Below, one piece after another: positions 37,176-45,747 of a stretch of 64,000 nucleotides of DNA. The stretch's first letter is position 1, and each line of letters begins with the position of its first letter. Location: NCBI RefSeq assembly GCF_007992495.1, contig NZ_BKAJ01000045.1:62001-126000 (forward strand), given 5' to 3'. The position numbers and the translations under genes were made by a program. This DNA comes from Reyranella soli (GTDB lineage: Bacteria > Pseudomonadota > Alphaproteobacteria > Reyranellales > Reyranellaceae). Under the pieces are notes generated by a model that saw only the letters and a list, made by a program, of their open reading frames with translations, ran no database searches and had not been told where the DNA came from.

Positions 37176-37706
37176 TTAGGGCAGCGGCTGCGGCGAGTCC
37201 GACATGGTACGCAGGAAAGCGATCACGTCGGCACGCTCCTGCTCCTTGGGCAGACCGGCGAAGGCCATCTTGGTGCCTTTGATGTAGGCCGTGGGCTTGA
37301 AGATCATGTGGTCGATGTCTTCGTAAGTCCACTCGCCACCCTTGGCCTGCATGCCCGACGAGTAGCTGAAGCCCTCGTGGCTGCCCTTCTTGCGGCCGAC
37401 CACGCCCCACAGGTTGGGACCGACCTTGTTCGGCCCACCCTTGTCGACGGTGTGGCAGGTGAAGCACTGCTTCTGGAAGATCGCCTTGCCGGCATCGACA
37501 TTCGCGCTGGCGAGCTTGGGCCCGATCGGCGGCAGTTCCTGCGCAGGGGCTGCAGCGGCGGCCGTCTGCGGCGCCTCGTCGGACACCGCGATCGCGGGCT
37601 TCTCGAGCTTGTGCGGATGAACCAGGGCGTTGGAGACTTTGCCCACCACCATCGCGAACAACGCCGAGGCCAGAACGCAGCCCGCAACCGTGTTGAAACT
37701 GGCCAT
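37176..37706 (-). CDS. membrane-anchored class I cytochrome c (c2/cY-like)
   Basis: A 176-residue cytochrome. An N-terminal helix (residues 4-22) serves as uncleaved anchor or signal. An Ala/Pro linker follows, then heme ligands Cys81, Cys84, His85 (CFTCHTVDKGG) and the distal Met147 (IKGTKMAFAGL). PNLWGVVGR is typical of cytochrome c2. It resembles the anchored cytochrome cY/CycM that carries electrons from the bc1 complex to cytochrome oxidase in alphaproteobacteria. ATG 37706 is preferred to a longer frame with a basic, non-signal leader. hisN follows at 15 bp. Confidence 0.9.
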   Translation of the reverse strand: MASFNTVAGCVLASALFAMVVGKVSNALVHPHKLEKPAIAVSDEAPQTAAAAAPAQELPPIGPKLASANVDAGKAIFQKQCFTCHTVDKGGPNKVGPNLWGVVGRKKGSHEGFSYSSGMQAKGGEWTYEDIDHMIFKPTAYIKGTKMAFAGLPKEQERADVIAFLRTMSDSPQPLP

Positions 37707-37880
37707 AGTCAGATCCCGAAGCGCCCAAAAATTCCGGACGTTGCTGTAGCACGCCCTCAGTGCGGCCAGTAGTATCCGATCACGGCTTGGCGCTCGCGCG
37801 GCGGAACGTCGCAAGTGCCGGATTTTGCGAGGTTTTTCCGCTCTTCGGCGCAGCGTCGCCGGATGATTGACGCGGCTGAT

Positions 37881-37904
37881 CCGGCGGGCGAAACAACCCG
37901 CCGG
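37881..37904. other. 8-bp hairpin in the pheA leader
   Basis: CCGGCGGG and CCCGCCGG pair perfectly around CGAAACAA, 37 bp before the pheA ATG. It could be part of a 5' leader or the end of a transcript. No U tract and no convincing Phe leader peptide go with it. Confidence 0.35.
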
Positions 37905-37941
37905 CCACGGCGTAAGGCGTTAAGTTCGGGGGATCGACGAG

Positions 37942-38841
37942 ATGGCAAAGGGGCGGACCAACCGCGGCAGCACGGCGAGCAATACCATCGCCTTCCAGGG
38001 CGAAGCCGGCGCCAACTCCGACATGGCCTGCCGGTCGGCCCGTCCCTACATGACGACCCTGCCGTGCCCGACTTTCGAGACGGCGATGGCCGCGGTCCAG
38101 GCCGGCAAGGCCGAGCTGGCGATGATCCCGGTCGAGAACTCGATCGCCGGCCGCGTCGCCGACCTGCACAGCCTGTTGCCCCACACCAAGCTCAAGATCG
38201 TCGCCGAGCATTTCCAGCGCGTTGAGCATTGCCTGGTGGCGCTGCCCGGCGCCACGCTGAAGTCGATCAAGACGGTGAAGAGCCATGTCCAGGCGCTGTC
38301 GCAGTGTCGCAACTTCCTGAAGCGGCACCGCTACACGCCGCTGGTCCACGGCGACACCGCGGGTGCGGCGCGCGAGATCGCCGAGGACGGCGACAAGAGC
38401 GTCGGCGCCATCGCCTCCTCGCTGGCGGCGCGGATCTACGACCTGAAGGTGCTGGCGCGCAACATCGAGGACGCCGACCACAACACCACGCGCATGCTGG
38501 TGTTCTCGCGCGACGAAGCGCCGGTCGAGTGGCGCACCGTGGATTGCATGACCGCCTTCCTGTTCCGGGTGAAGAGCGTGCCGGCCGCGCTCTACAAGGC
38601 GCTGGGCGGCTTCGCCACCAACGGCATCAACATCGTGAAGCTCGAGAGCTACCTGTCGGGCGCGCATTTCGAGCAGGCGCAGTTCTATGCCGAAGTCGAG
38701 GGCCATCCGGCGCAGCGGTCATTGAAGCTCGCCCTGGAGGAGCTCGGCTTCTTCTCCGAGGAATTCAAGCCGCTCGGCACCTTCCCGGCGCATCCCTTCC
38801 GCCGCAAGGGCTGGGAAGCGCCGACACGTCCCGGTACCTGA
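37942..38841 (+). CDS. pheA: prephenate dehydratase (PheA, monofunctional)
   Basis: A 299-residue enzyme that decarboxylates and dehydrates prephenate to phenylpyruvate for phenylalanine synthesis. The dehydratase domain has IAFQGEAGANSDMAC, MIPVENSIAGRV, and the catalytic region DNT-like DADHNTTRMLVFSR. An ACT domain (about residues 200-285, KALGGFATNGINIVKLESY) gives feedback inhibition by phenylalanine; the GALA and ESRP contacts read as ALYKALGG and LESY here. No chorismate mutase domain is fused. The first ~12 residues are a basic leader. The rpe gene follows after 5 bp. Confidence 0.93.
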   Translation: MAKGRTNRGSTASNTIAFQGEAGANSDMACRSARPYMTTLPCPTFETAMAAVQAGKAELAMIPVENSIAGRVADLHSLLPHTKLKIVAEHFQRVEHCLVALPGATLKSIKTVKSHVQALSQCRNFLKRHRYTPLVHGDTAGAAREIAEDGDKSVGAIASSLAARIYDLKVLARNIEDADHNTTRMLVFSRDEAPVEWRTVDCMTAFLFRVKSVPAALYKALGGFATNGINIVKLESYLSGAHFEQAQFYAEVEGHPAQRSLKLALEELGFFSEEFKPLGTFPAHPFRRKGWEAPTRPGT

Positions 38842-38846
38842 CCGCC

Positions 38847-39509
38847 ATGCCGCAACAGCCGGTCCGCATCGCTCCCTCGATCCTGTCGGCCGATTTCGCC
38901 GCCCTGGGCCGCGAGATCGAGGCGGTGACGGCGGCCGGCGCCGACTGGATCCATGTCGACGTCATGGACAACCACTTCGTGCCCAACCTCACCATCGGCC
39001 CGATGGTGGTGAAGGCGCTCAGGCCGCACAGCAGGCTGCCGTTCGACTGCCATCTCATGGTGACGCCGGTCGACCCGCTGGTGCCGGCCTTTGCCGAGGC
39101 CGGGGCCGACACGATCTCCTTCCATCCTGAGGCGGGGCCGCACGTCCATCGCACCATCCAGCTCATCAAGAGTCACGGCAAGAGAGCGGGCTGCGTGCTC
39201 AATCCGGCGACGCCGCTTGCCGCCATCGAGAACGTTCTGGCCGACCTCGACCTGGTGCTGGTGATGAGCGTCAATCCAGGCTTCGGCGGCCAGGCCTTCA
39301 TCGAAAGCCAGTTCGCCAAGATCGCAGCCCTGCGCAAAGCGATCGATGCGCTGGGCAAGCCGATCGACCTCGAGGTCGACGGCGGCGTCAATGCCGAGAC
39401 CGCCAGGCGCTGCATCAAGGCCGGCGCCGACGCGCTGGTGGCCGGCACCGCGGTGTTCAGCGGCGGTCCGGACAAGTACGTCGCCAACATCAAGGCGCTG
39501 CGCGCGTGA
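38847..39509 (+). CDS. rpe: ribulose-phosphate 3-epimerase
   Basis: A 220-residue TIM barrel. IAPSILSADFAALG, DWIHVDVMDNHFVPNLTIG, FDCHLMV, VMSVNPGFGGQAFI and EVDGGVN are the full set of family motifs, including the catalytic aspartates and metal histidines. It interconverts ribulose-5-phosphate and xylulose-5-phosphate in the pentose phosphate pathway and, if present, the Calvin cycle. It follows pheA by 5 bp, and the next gene's GTG overlaps its stop, so pheA, rpe and the membrane protein are one transcript. Confidence 0.95.
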   Translation: MPQQPVRIAPSILSADFAALGREIEAVTAAGADWIHVDVMDNHFVPNLTIGPMVVKALRPHSRLPFDCHLMVTPVDPLVPAFAEAGADTISFHPEAGPHVHRTIQLIKSHGKRAGCVLNPATPLAAIENVLADLDLVLVMSVNPGFGGQAFIESQFAKIAALRKAIDALGKPIDLEVDGGVNAETARRCIKAGADALVAGTAVFSGGPDKYVANIKALRA

Positions 39510-40006
39510 GGGTCACGCAGCAGGCGCTCGCGATCGCGCGCATCCAGACCGGCTCGGGTCCCCCCGAGGACAAGGCGCGGGTCATGGCCTGGGATCGCCT
39601 CAACGGTATGCTCTCGACGCTCGATTCCAAGACGTCGGTGCTGTTGCGCTTCAACGCCATCGTCGTCGCCGCCCTGGCCTATGTCCTGGTCATCGCCCCC
39701 ACCGAGCCGTTCATGGGCACCAATCCGACCGTCAGGCTGGTGGGCCAGGTGATCGGCCACGGCAGCCTGCTGGTCAGCGTCATGAGCTGCGGCTTCGCCT
39801 TCCCGGTGATCAACGTACAGTGGGATTTCTTCGGCATGCGGCTCGACCGGCCGCTCGACGGCGAGTCGCCGTTCGACGATGCCGCCCTGCAGCGCCTGGG
39901 CGATCTCGTCGCCTGGCGCACGCGGCTCTATTCCTGGGCGTGGCGGCTGGCCGTCGCCGGCGGAATCGGCTTTGCGATCCTGGTCGGAATCGGCACCCTG
40001 CACTGA
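39506..40006 (+). CDS. three-helix membrane protein, PycTM/DUF5706-like in outline
   Basis: A 166-residue protein with predicted membrane helices at residues 48-64, 78-98 and 144-162. The segment before the first helix, LNGMLSTLDSKTSVLLRFNA, has the D-x-K-x-x-x-L-L pattern seen in Pycsar TM effectors and related transmembrane families. No cyclase lies nearby, so a defence role is not supported. GTG 39506 overlaps the rpe stop by four bases (GTGA), which argues that it is a real, translationally coupled gene. Function unknown. Confidence 0.7.
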   Translation: MRVTQQALAIARIQTGSGPPEDKARVMAWDRLNGMLSTLDSKTSVLLRFNAIVVAALAYVLVIAPTEPFMGTNPTVRLVGQVIGHGSLLVSVMSCGFAFPVINVQWDFFGMRLDRPLDGESPFDDAALQRLGDLVAWRTRLYSWAWRLAVAGGIGFAILVGIGTLH

Positions 40007-40020
40007 AAACAGGAGAGCCC

Positions 40021-40944
40021 ATGGCCGACGTCATCCTCCATCACTACGCCGCTTCGCCGTTCGCCGAGAAGGTGCGCGTCGCCCTTGGCCTGAAACAGGC
40101 GGCCTGGAAGTCGGTCGACATCCCCAACGTCATGCCCAAGCCCGACCTGATGCCGCTGACCGGCGGCTATCGCAAGACGCCGGTGATGCAGATCGGAGCC
40201 GACATCTACTGCGACACCCAGCTCATCATGCTGGAGCTCGACCGGCGCTTGCCGACGCCGAGCCTCCTGCCCAAGGGCCGCGAGGGTGAAGCGCGTGCGA
40301 TCACCATGTGGGTCGACCGCAACATCTTCGGGCCGGCCGTTGGCGTGGTCATGAGCCAGATCCCGATCGAGGGCCGGTTCGGCGAGGCCTTCAAGAAGGA
40401 CCGCAGCGAATTCTCCGGCCGCAATTTCGACCCCGAGCGGTTGCGCGCGGCGCTGCCGATGGTGCGCGACCAGACCTATGCGCTGTTGTTCATCGCCCGG
40501 GCGATGCTGAGCGACGGCCGCAAGTTCCTGCTGGGTGCGGAGCCCTGCCTGGCTGACTGCGCGCTCTACAATCCAGTGTGGTTCATCCAAAGCCAGCTCG
40601 GCGAGACGGCCGCGCCGCTCGACCAGCTGCCCGAGATCGTCGCCTGGTCGCAGCGCATGAAGGCATTGGGTGCCGGGAAACGCACCGACATCAAGGCAAG
40701 CGAGGCGCTCGACGTCGCCAAGGCGGCCAAGCCTGGCGACACCGCTGTCGACTCCGGCGATCCCAGTGGGCTCAAGGCCGGTCAGAAGATCAGCGTTACA
40801 CCGGATGATACCGGCAGGGTGCCGGTAGAGGGTATCCTGGTCGGCCTCACGCCCGATCGCGTCTCGATCCTGCGCAGCGATCCACGCGTCGGCGACGTCG
40901 TCGTCCATTTTCCGCGCGCCGGCTTCGTCGTGGTGCCCTCGTGA
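40021..40944 (+). CDS. glutathione S-transferase family protein with C-terminal beta domain, copy 1
   Basis: A 307-residue protein. The N-terminal thioredoxin-fold half contains ASPFAEKVRVALGL with the catalytic-site serine region, and KTPVMQIGADIYCDTQLI, the GSH-gamma-glutamyl site. The helical C-half has LADCALYNPVWF. After the GST (about residue 235) comes a ~70-residue Val/Gly/Asp-rich extension (SGLKAGQKISVTPDDTGRVPVEG ... VVVHFPRAGFVV), probably a small beta barrel. AAACAGGAGAG precedes the ATG. The next gene is a paralogue with the same extension, overlapping by four bases. The substrate is unknown. Confidence 0.88.
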   Translation: MADVILHHYAASPFAEKVRVALGLKQAAWKSVDIPNVMPKPDLMPLTGGYRKTPVMQIGADIYCDTQLIMLELDRRLPTPSLLPKGREGEARAITMWVDRNIFGPAVGVVMSQIPIEGRFGEAFKKDRSEFSGRNFDPERLRAALPMVRDQTYALLFIARAMLSDGRKFLLGAEPCLADCALYNPVWFIQSQLGETAAPLDQLPEIVAWSQRMKALGAGKRTDIKASEALDVAKAAKPGDTAVDSGDPSGLKAGQKISVTPDDTGRVPVEGILVGLTPDRVSILRSDPRVGDVVVHFPRAGFVVVPS

Positions 40945-41864
40945 CCGATCTCATCTTCCATCATTTCGCGACCTCGCCCTTTTCCGAGAAGGTGCGTATC
41001 GCCTTCGGCATCAAGCGGCTCGCCTGGAAGTCGGTGCTGATCCCGAACATGATGCCGAAGCCGGATCTCATGCCGTTGACCGGCGGCTATCGACGGACTC
41101 CTGTCCTGCAGGTCGGCGCCGACATCTACTGCGACAGCCAGCTCATCCTTCTGGAGCTCGAGAAGCATGTGCCCCAACCGCCGCTGCTGCCGGCCGACAA
41201 GGCGGGTGAGGCGCGGGCGCTGGCCACCTGGATCGACCGCACCATATTCTGGGCTGCCGTCGGCATGGTGATGGGCGCCATGGGCGACAAGCTGCCGGCG
41301 GCCTTCCGCGAGGATCGCAGCGCCTTCTCCGGCCGCTCGTTCGACGTCGACGCTCTGAAGGCGGCGGCGCCTGCCGCCCGTGACCAGACCTACGCCCAGC
41401 TCGTGCTGGCCGAGCAGATGCTGGCGGATGGACGGCCCTTCCTCACCGGCGCGGCGCCGACGATCGCCGACTGCGCGCTCTACAACCCGGTGTGGTTCCT
41501 GCTGGAGCGGCTGGGTGGCGGCAAGCCGGTGCAACCGCTCGATCTCCTGCCGCGGCTCGTCGACTGGTCCGGTCGCATGAAGGCCTTCGGCAACGGCACC
41601 CCCATCGAGATCACATCGACCGACGCGCTGGACATCGCCAGGTCGGCGACGCCTGCGGCCTGCGCCGTCGACCCGCGCGATCCCAGCGGATTGAAGGCAG
41701 GCCAGAAGATCAGCGTCACGCCGGACGACACCGGCAAGGTGCCGGTCGAGGGTGTCCTGGTGGGTCTCACGCCGGATCGCGTCTCGATCCAGCGCAGCGA
41801 CCCGCGAGCGGGCGACGTGGTCGTCCACTTCCCGCGCGCGGGCTTCGTCGTGCTCTCGCTATAG
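40941..41864 (+). CDS. glutathione S-transferase family protein with C-terminal beta domain, copy 2
   Basis: Also 307 residues, and aligned end to end with copy 1: TSPFSEKVRIAFGIK, RTPVLQVGADIYCDSQLI and IADCALYNPVWF. The C-terminal extension (SGLKAGQKISVTPDDTGKVPVEG) is almost identical to that of copy 1, while the GST core has diverged more. GTG 40941 overlaps the previous stop (GTGA), so the two are translationally coupled and could form a heterodimer. Its stop lies in a CTATAG hexamer that also contains the stop of the convergent PhzF gene. Confidence 0.88.
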   Translation: MTDLIFHHFATSPFSEKVRIAFGIKRLAWKSVLIPNMMPKPDLMPLTGGYRRTPVLQVGADIYCDSQLILLELEKHVPQPPLLPADKAGEARALATWIDRTIFWAAVGMVMGAMGDKLPAAFREDRSAFSGRSFDVDALKAAAPAARDQTYAQLVLAEQMLADGRPFLTGAAPTIADCALYNPVWFLLERLGGGKPVQPLDLLPRLVDWSGRMKAFGNGTPIEITSTDALDIARSATPAACAVDPRDPSGLKAGQKISVTPDDTGKVPVEGVLVGLTPDRVSIQRSDPRAGDVVVHFPRAGFVVLSL

Positions 41865-42749
41865 CGAGATCTCGCCCTTCAGCACCGGCACGCAGCCGCC
41901 GCCGACGCTGGCGCGGATGCCATCCGGCGCGCGCCAGGCCGAGCAGGCAAGCAGGCTCGGCCGGCCCATCTCGACGCCCTGGGTGATGTCGTAGCGCGCG
42001 TTGTCGGCCGTGCCGAGCGACAGCAGCAGGGCGGCCAGCGGGGTTGCCGCGCTGCCCGTGGCGGCATCCTCGATCGTGCCGGAAAGCGGCGAGAACATGC
42101 GGGCGCGCAGCCGCATCGCCTCGGCACTCTTGCCGTCGTGAGCGTAGAGGTAGAGCGGCAGCCGGCGAGGGCCAAGGTGCGGGAAGGCATCTCGCGCCGC
42201 CTTGAAGCGCGCGAGGTCGGGTACCGCGCGCGTCAGCGCAGCGGGCGTGACTTCGGCGACGACGAAGGAATTGCCGACCGACGCTGCGACGGGCTGGTGG
42301 GCAGAGACGATGACCTCGCTCGCGTCGATGCCGACACAACTCGCTACCAAATCAGCTGGCATCTCTTGTGCGAGCGACAGCGGCTGCGGGGCGGCGATGG
42401 TGACCGTACCGGAGCCGTCGGTGCGGACCTCGACAAGGCCGGCGATCTCCTCGAAGCGCAACAGCCCGTCGCGGGTGCGGCCCATGTTCGCCAACACCCA
42501 ACCGGTACCGACATTGGGATGGCCGGCGAACGGCATCTCGGCGGTGCGGTTGAAGATGCGCACGCGCGCGGTGTTCGCGGGATCGGCCGGTGGCAGCACG
42601 AAGGTCGTCTCACTGAGATTGAACTCCGCGGCCAGCGACTGCATCTCGCCGTCGCTGAGACCCCGAGCATCGGGAAACACCGCCAGCGGATTGCCGCCGA
42701 AACGCCGGTCGGTGAAGACGTCCACCGTCACGAACGAGAAAGAGCGCAT
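41859..42749 (-). CDS. PhzF family epimerase/isomerase
   Basis: A 296-residue protein of the PhzF fold (two diaminopimelate-epimerase-like halves). The opening VTVDVFTDRRFGGNPLAVF, SETTFVLPP with the catalytic glutamate, PFAGHPNVGTGWVL and EDAATGSAATPLAA are the standard family motifs. Members isomerise trans-2,3-dihydro-3-hydroxyanthranilate in phenazine synthesis, but most bacterial ones stand alone with unknown substrates. No phenazine genes are present here. It is 11 bp downstream of the TIM-barrel isomerase and probably co-transcribed with it. Confidence 0.88.
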   Translation of the reverse strand: MRSFSFVTVDVFTDRRFGGNPLAVFPDARGLSDGEMQSLAAEFNLSETTFVLPPADPANTARVRIFNRTAEMPFAGHPNVGTGWVLANMGRTRDGLLRFEEIAGLVEVRTDGSGTVTIAAPQPLSLAQEMPADLVASCVGIDASEVIVSAHQPVAASVGNSFVVAEVTPAALTRAVPDLARFKAARDAFPHLGPRRLPLYLYAHDGKSAEAMRLRARMFSPLSGTIEDAATGSAATPLAALLLSLGTADNARYDITQGVEMGRPSLLACSAWRAPDGIRASVGGGCVPVLKGEISL

Positions 42750-42760
42750 CACGTTTCCCT

Positions 42761-43690
42761 TCAGACGACCTCGACGCCGATCTCGTCGGCGATCCGGCGC
42801 AGGCCGGCCAGCGAACGCGCGGTGGCGTTGCGTCCGTCGTGTGGGCAGTGGGTCTCGATGCTGGCCAGCACTTCCTTGGTCTCGACTCCGCTCAGCAGCC
42901 GCTTGAGCTCGGCCGGCCACGGCACGTCGCCGTCGCCCAGCGGCACCGTGCGTTTTGCCGTAAGGTCACGGTCCTTGAGATGGATGGCCGTGGTGAACCG
43001 GGCGAGGGTGGCGATATCGGCGTCGCTTGGCCTCTCGCCGGTCGACCAGGAATTGGCGATGTCGACCAGGGGCCGCAGGTAGCGCAGCTTTGGTTGCGCA
43101 TCCTGCTGCTCGAACTCCTCCTCGTCGGGATTCACCTCCAGGGAGGCCTTCTCGTCGGCCACGAAGAAGGCGGCCAGCTCGGCGATGTTGCCGACGTTGC
43201 AGACCGGCTCGTTCTCGAGCTGCAGCGTGATGTCGTAGTGGTGGGCAAGCCCCAGCAACTTGTTCAATTGGTCGGTCAGCCTCCTGAGATCGGCGGGCCG
43301 AAAGCCACCGTAACGCAGATAGCTGAAAATCCGCATGTGGGGTGCGCCAAGGATCACCGCGATCTGCATGGCATGCTGCACCCATTCCTCGGCCGGGCAG
43401 TCATCGGGATCGAAGGCGAAGTCGACCTTGCCGCCGCCAATGGCCACTCTACCGGGTGCCTTCCACTTGAATGCCGGCGATACGAAGGCCGGCACGGTAA
43501 TTCCCGCTTTCTCGAGCGTCCGGCTGATATGGATGACCTCTTCGGTCTTCATGCTGAGGAGATTGCGTCCGCCCACAGTGCGCATGTCGAGACGTTGGAG
43601 CCCGTGTTCGTGGGCAAAGGAGATCATTTCATCCAGGGTCGGGCCGATTTCGTCGCCGATGACGGATAGCTGAAGGCGCGGAAGAGTCAT
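42761..43690 (-). CDS. sugar phosphate isomerase/epimerase, AP-endonuclease-2-like TIM barrel
   Basis: A 309-residue protein beginning [33 protein letters not shown], the first barrel repeats of the family. [12 protein letters not shown] and a HLKDRDL motif are further metal-site elements; a glutamate and histidines could bind Mn or Zn. The exact sugar or polyol substrate is unknown. It leads a two-gene unit with PhzF. It is divergent from the HerA-like gene, 64 bp away. Confidence 0.82.
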   Translation of the reverse strand: MTLPRLQLSVIGDEIGPTLDEMISFAHEHGLQRLDMRTVGGRNLLSMKTEEVIHISRTLEKAGITVPAFVSPAFKWKAPGRVAIGGGKVDFAFDPDDCPAEEWVQHAMQIAVILGAPHMRIFSYLRYGGFRPADLRRLTDQLNKLLGLAHHYDITLQLENEPVCNVGNIAELAAFFVADEKASLEVNPDEEEFEQQDAQPKLRYLRPLVDIANSWSTGERPSDADIATLARFTTAIHLKDRDLTAKRTVPLGDGDVPWPAELKRLLSGVETKEVLASIETHCPHDGRNATARSLAGLRRIADEIGVEVV

Positions 43691-43754
43691 GTCGCCAGCC
43701 TACTATGGCTCCCTAACTTTGGCTAAAGTCGAATGTGCGACCGATGGAGACGGC

Positions 43755-45392
43755 ATGAGCGACGATACGGCGATCTTCGTAGGAACGAGCGACGCCGACC
43801 AGTTCCTGCTCCTGAAATACGCCAATCGGCACGGCCTGATCGCCGGCGCCACCGGCACCGGCAAGACCGTGACCCTGCAGACGATCGCCGAGGGTTTCTC
43901 CGCCTACGGCGTTCCGGTGTTCATGGCCGACGTCAAAGGCGACCTGTCGGGTGTCGGCCAGATGGGTGCCGACAATCCGCGTGCGATCGAGCGGGCCAAG
44001 CAGCTCAAGATCGAAGGCTATGCCGGCCGCGCTTTCCCGACGATCTACTGGGACCTGTTCGGCGAGAAGGGCCATCCGGTGCGTACCACGGTGACCGAGA
44101 TCGGTCCCGTGCTGATGGCCCGCCTGCTGCAGCTCAACGCCACGCAGGAAGGCGTCTTGAACATCGTCTTCAAGGTCGCCGACGAGCAGAGCCTGCTGTT
44201 GCTCGACTTCAAGGACCTGCAGTCGGTGCTGCAGTGGACGGCCGAGAACGCAGGCTCGCTCACCACCAAGTACGGCAATGTCAGCAAGCAGACCGTCGGC
44301 ACCATCCAGCGCTCGCTGCTGACCTTGGAGCAACAGGGCGGCGAGCGCTTCTTCGGCGAGCCGGCGCTCGACCTCAAGGACATGATCGGCCGCGACGCTT
44401 CAGGCGCCGGCTACATCAACATCCTCGCCGCCGACAAGCTGATGCAGAGCCCGCGCCTCTACGCAACGTTCCTGCTGTGGCTGCTGTCGGAGCTGTTCGA
44501 GGTCATGCCTGAAATCGGCGATGCCGATCGGCCGAAGTTCGTCTTTTTCTTCGACGAAGCGCATCTCCTGTTCGACGATGCGCCCAAGGCGCTTCTGGAC
44601 AAGATCGAGCAGGTCGTGCGCCTGATCCGCTCCAAGGGCGTCGGCGTCTACTTCATTACCCAGAACCCGCTCGACGTCCCGGAGTCGGTGCTGGGTCAGC
44701 TCAGCAATCGCGTGCAGCATGCCCTGCGTGCTTTCACGCCGAAGGACCAGAAGGCGGTGAAGACCGCCGCCGACACGTTCCGTCCCAACAAGAAGTTCAA
44801 CGCCGCCGAGGCCATCCTCGAGCTCGGTGTCGGCGAGGCGCTGGTCTCGTTCCTCGACGTCAAGGGGGTGCCCGAACCGGTCGAACGCTGCTTCGTCGCA
44901 CCGCCGCGCGGCCGCATTGGTCCGGCGACCGACGCCGAACGTGCGGCTGCGATCAAGGCGAGCCCGCTTGCCGGAAAGTACGACCGCGCGGTGGACCGTG
45001 AATCGGCCTACGAAGTGCTGAATGGCCGCGCCGCTGCCGGCAAGGTCGAGCATGACGAAACCGCGCCCGCCCCAACGCCAAGCCGGCGCGGCCAGTACGA
45101 TGCTCCGCCGCCGGTGAGCTCGGGTCCGTGGGGGCGCACCCGGATCCCGCAGACCGAGCAGGAAGAGGTGCCACCGCCGCCGAAGCCCCGGGCGCGCGCC
45201 AGTGCGCCGAGAATACCGGCCGAGCCCAAACCGCCGCGGACGCCCGCAAGCCGCAGCGATTCGATCGGCACGACGGTCGCCAAGACGGCGGCGCGTACCG
45301 TGACCAATGTCCTGGTCCGTGAGGTGACCAGGGCCGTGTTCAAGGACGGCGGCTCGATCCTGCGCGGCGTGCTGGGCTCGCTGCGCAAGTAG
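43755..45392 (+). CDS. HerA/YjgR-like ATPase (DUF853)
   Basis: A 545-residue protein of the DUF853 (YjgR) group. Walker A is [10 protein letters not shown] (residues 31-40) and Walker B is [16 protein letters not shown] (about residues 260-275). [31 protein letters not shown] contains the arginine-finger region. The last ~130 residues are a Pro/Arg-rich linker plus a basic helix. HerA-type ATPases pump DNA with NurA in archaea; the bacterial YjgR branch has no settled role and no NurA gene is adjacent here. ATG 43755 follows GATGGAGA; a longer frame starts earlier without a site. Confidence 0.88.
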   Translation: MSDDTAIFVGTSDADQFLLLKYANRHGLIAGATGTGKTVTLQTIAEGFSAYGVPVFMADVKGDLSGVGQMGADNPRAIERAKQLKIEGYAGRAFPTIYWDLFGEKGHPVRTTVTEIGPVLMARLLQLNATQEGVLNIVFKVADEQSLLLLDFKDLQSVLQWTAENAGSLTTKYGNVSKQTVGTIQRSLLTLEQQGGERFFGEPALDLKDMIGRDASGAGYINILAADKLMQSPRLYATFLLWLLSELFEVMPEIGDADRPKFVFFFDEAHLLFDDAPKALLDKIEQVVRLIRSKGVGVYFITQNPLDVPESVLGQLSNRVQHALRAFTPKDQKAVKTAADTFRPNKKFNAAEAILELGVGEALVSFLDVKGVPEPVERCFVAPPRGRIGPATDAERAAAIKASPLAGKYDRAVDRESAYEVLNGRAAAGKVEHDETAPAPTPSRRGQYDAPPPVSSGPWGRTRIPQTEQEEVPPPPKPRARASAPRIPAEPKPPRTPASRSDSIGTTVAKTAARTVTNVLVREVTRAVFKDGGSILRGVLGSLRK

Positions 45393-45395
45393 CCG

Positions 45396-45743
45396 TCAGG
45401 CTGCGACGATCAGTGTTCCATCCATGTCCTCGTGGCCGCCGCCACAGAAGACATCGCAGAAGAAGGTGAAGCTGCCGGGCTTGGTGGGCAGCAGCGCTAC
45501 GCGCGTCTCCTGGCCGGGCACGATGTCGGTGCGCACGCCGAGGTCGGGCATCTTGAAGCCGTGGATGCGGTCTTCTGATGTGAGCACCAGCATCACCGGC
45601 TGACCGGCCTTCACCGTCACCCGGTTCGGGTGGAACTCGAACTTCTTCGCGCTGATCCGGATCTCCGCTGGCGTCTCGGCGGCGAGGCGCGCGGCTCCCA
45701 GCGCGCTGCCGGCCAGCAGCGCGATCATCGTCCTGCGATGCAT
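45396..45743 (-). CDS. exported cupredoxin with a CuA-like site
   Basis: A 115-residue protein with a signal peptide (residues 1-22, MIALLAGSALGAARLAA). The cupredoxin fold carries His61 (DRIHGFKM), then Cys96, Cys100, His104 and Met107 in FFCDVFCGGGHEDMDG. The C-x3-C-x3-H-x2-M ligand set is that of the binuclear CuA centre of cytochrome oxidase subunit II and nitrous oxide reductase, but here on a stand-alone periplasmic domain with no oxidase nearby. It starts 4 bp after the metallophosphoesterase stop and so is in the same operon, likely under control of the adjacent ECF sigma factor. Confidence 0.85.
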   Translation of the reverse strand: MHRRTMIALLAGSALGAARLAAETPAEIRISAKKFEFHPNRVTVKAGQPVMLVLTSEDRIHGFKMPDLGVRTDIVPGQETRVALLPTKPGSFTFFCDVFCGGGHEDMDGTLIVAA

Positions 45744-45747
45744 GGCG

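Noticed and set aside
37815..38225. GTG-started frame with three Phe codons upstream of pheA, like a pheL leader peptide
   Set aside because: The frame does not stop before pheA but runs on for 136 codons out of frame, so there is no short leader peptide and no attenuator layout.
41859..42749. PhzF as a sign of phenazine synthesis
   Set aside because: No other phz gene is present, and most PhzF-fold proteins in genomes act elsewhere.
43755..45392. HerA-type ATPase as part of an anti-phage system
   Set aside because: No NurA, Sir2, DUF4297 or other defence partner is adjacent; the sequence fits the house-keeping-like DUF853/YjgR group.
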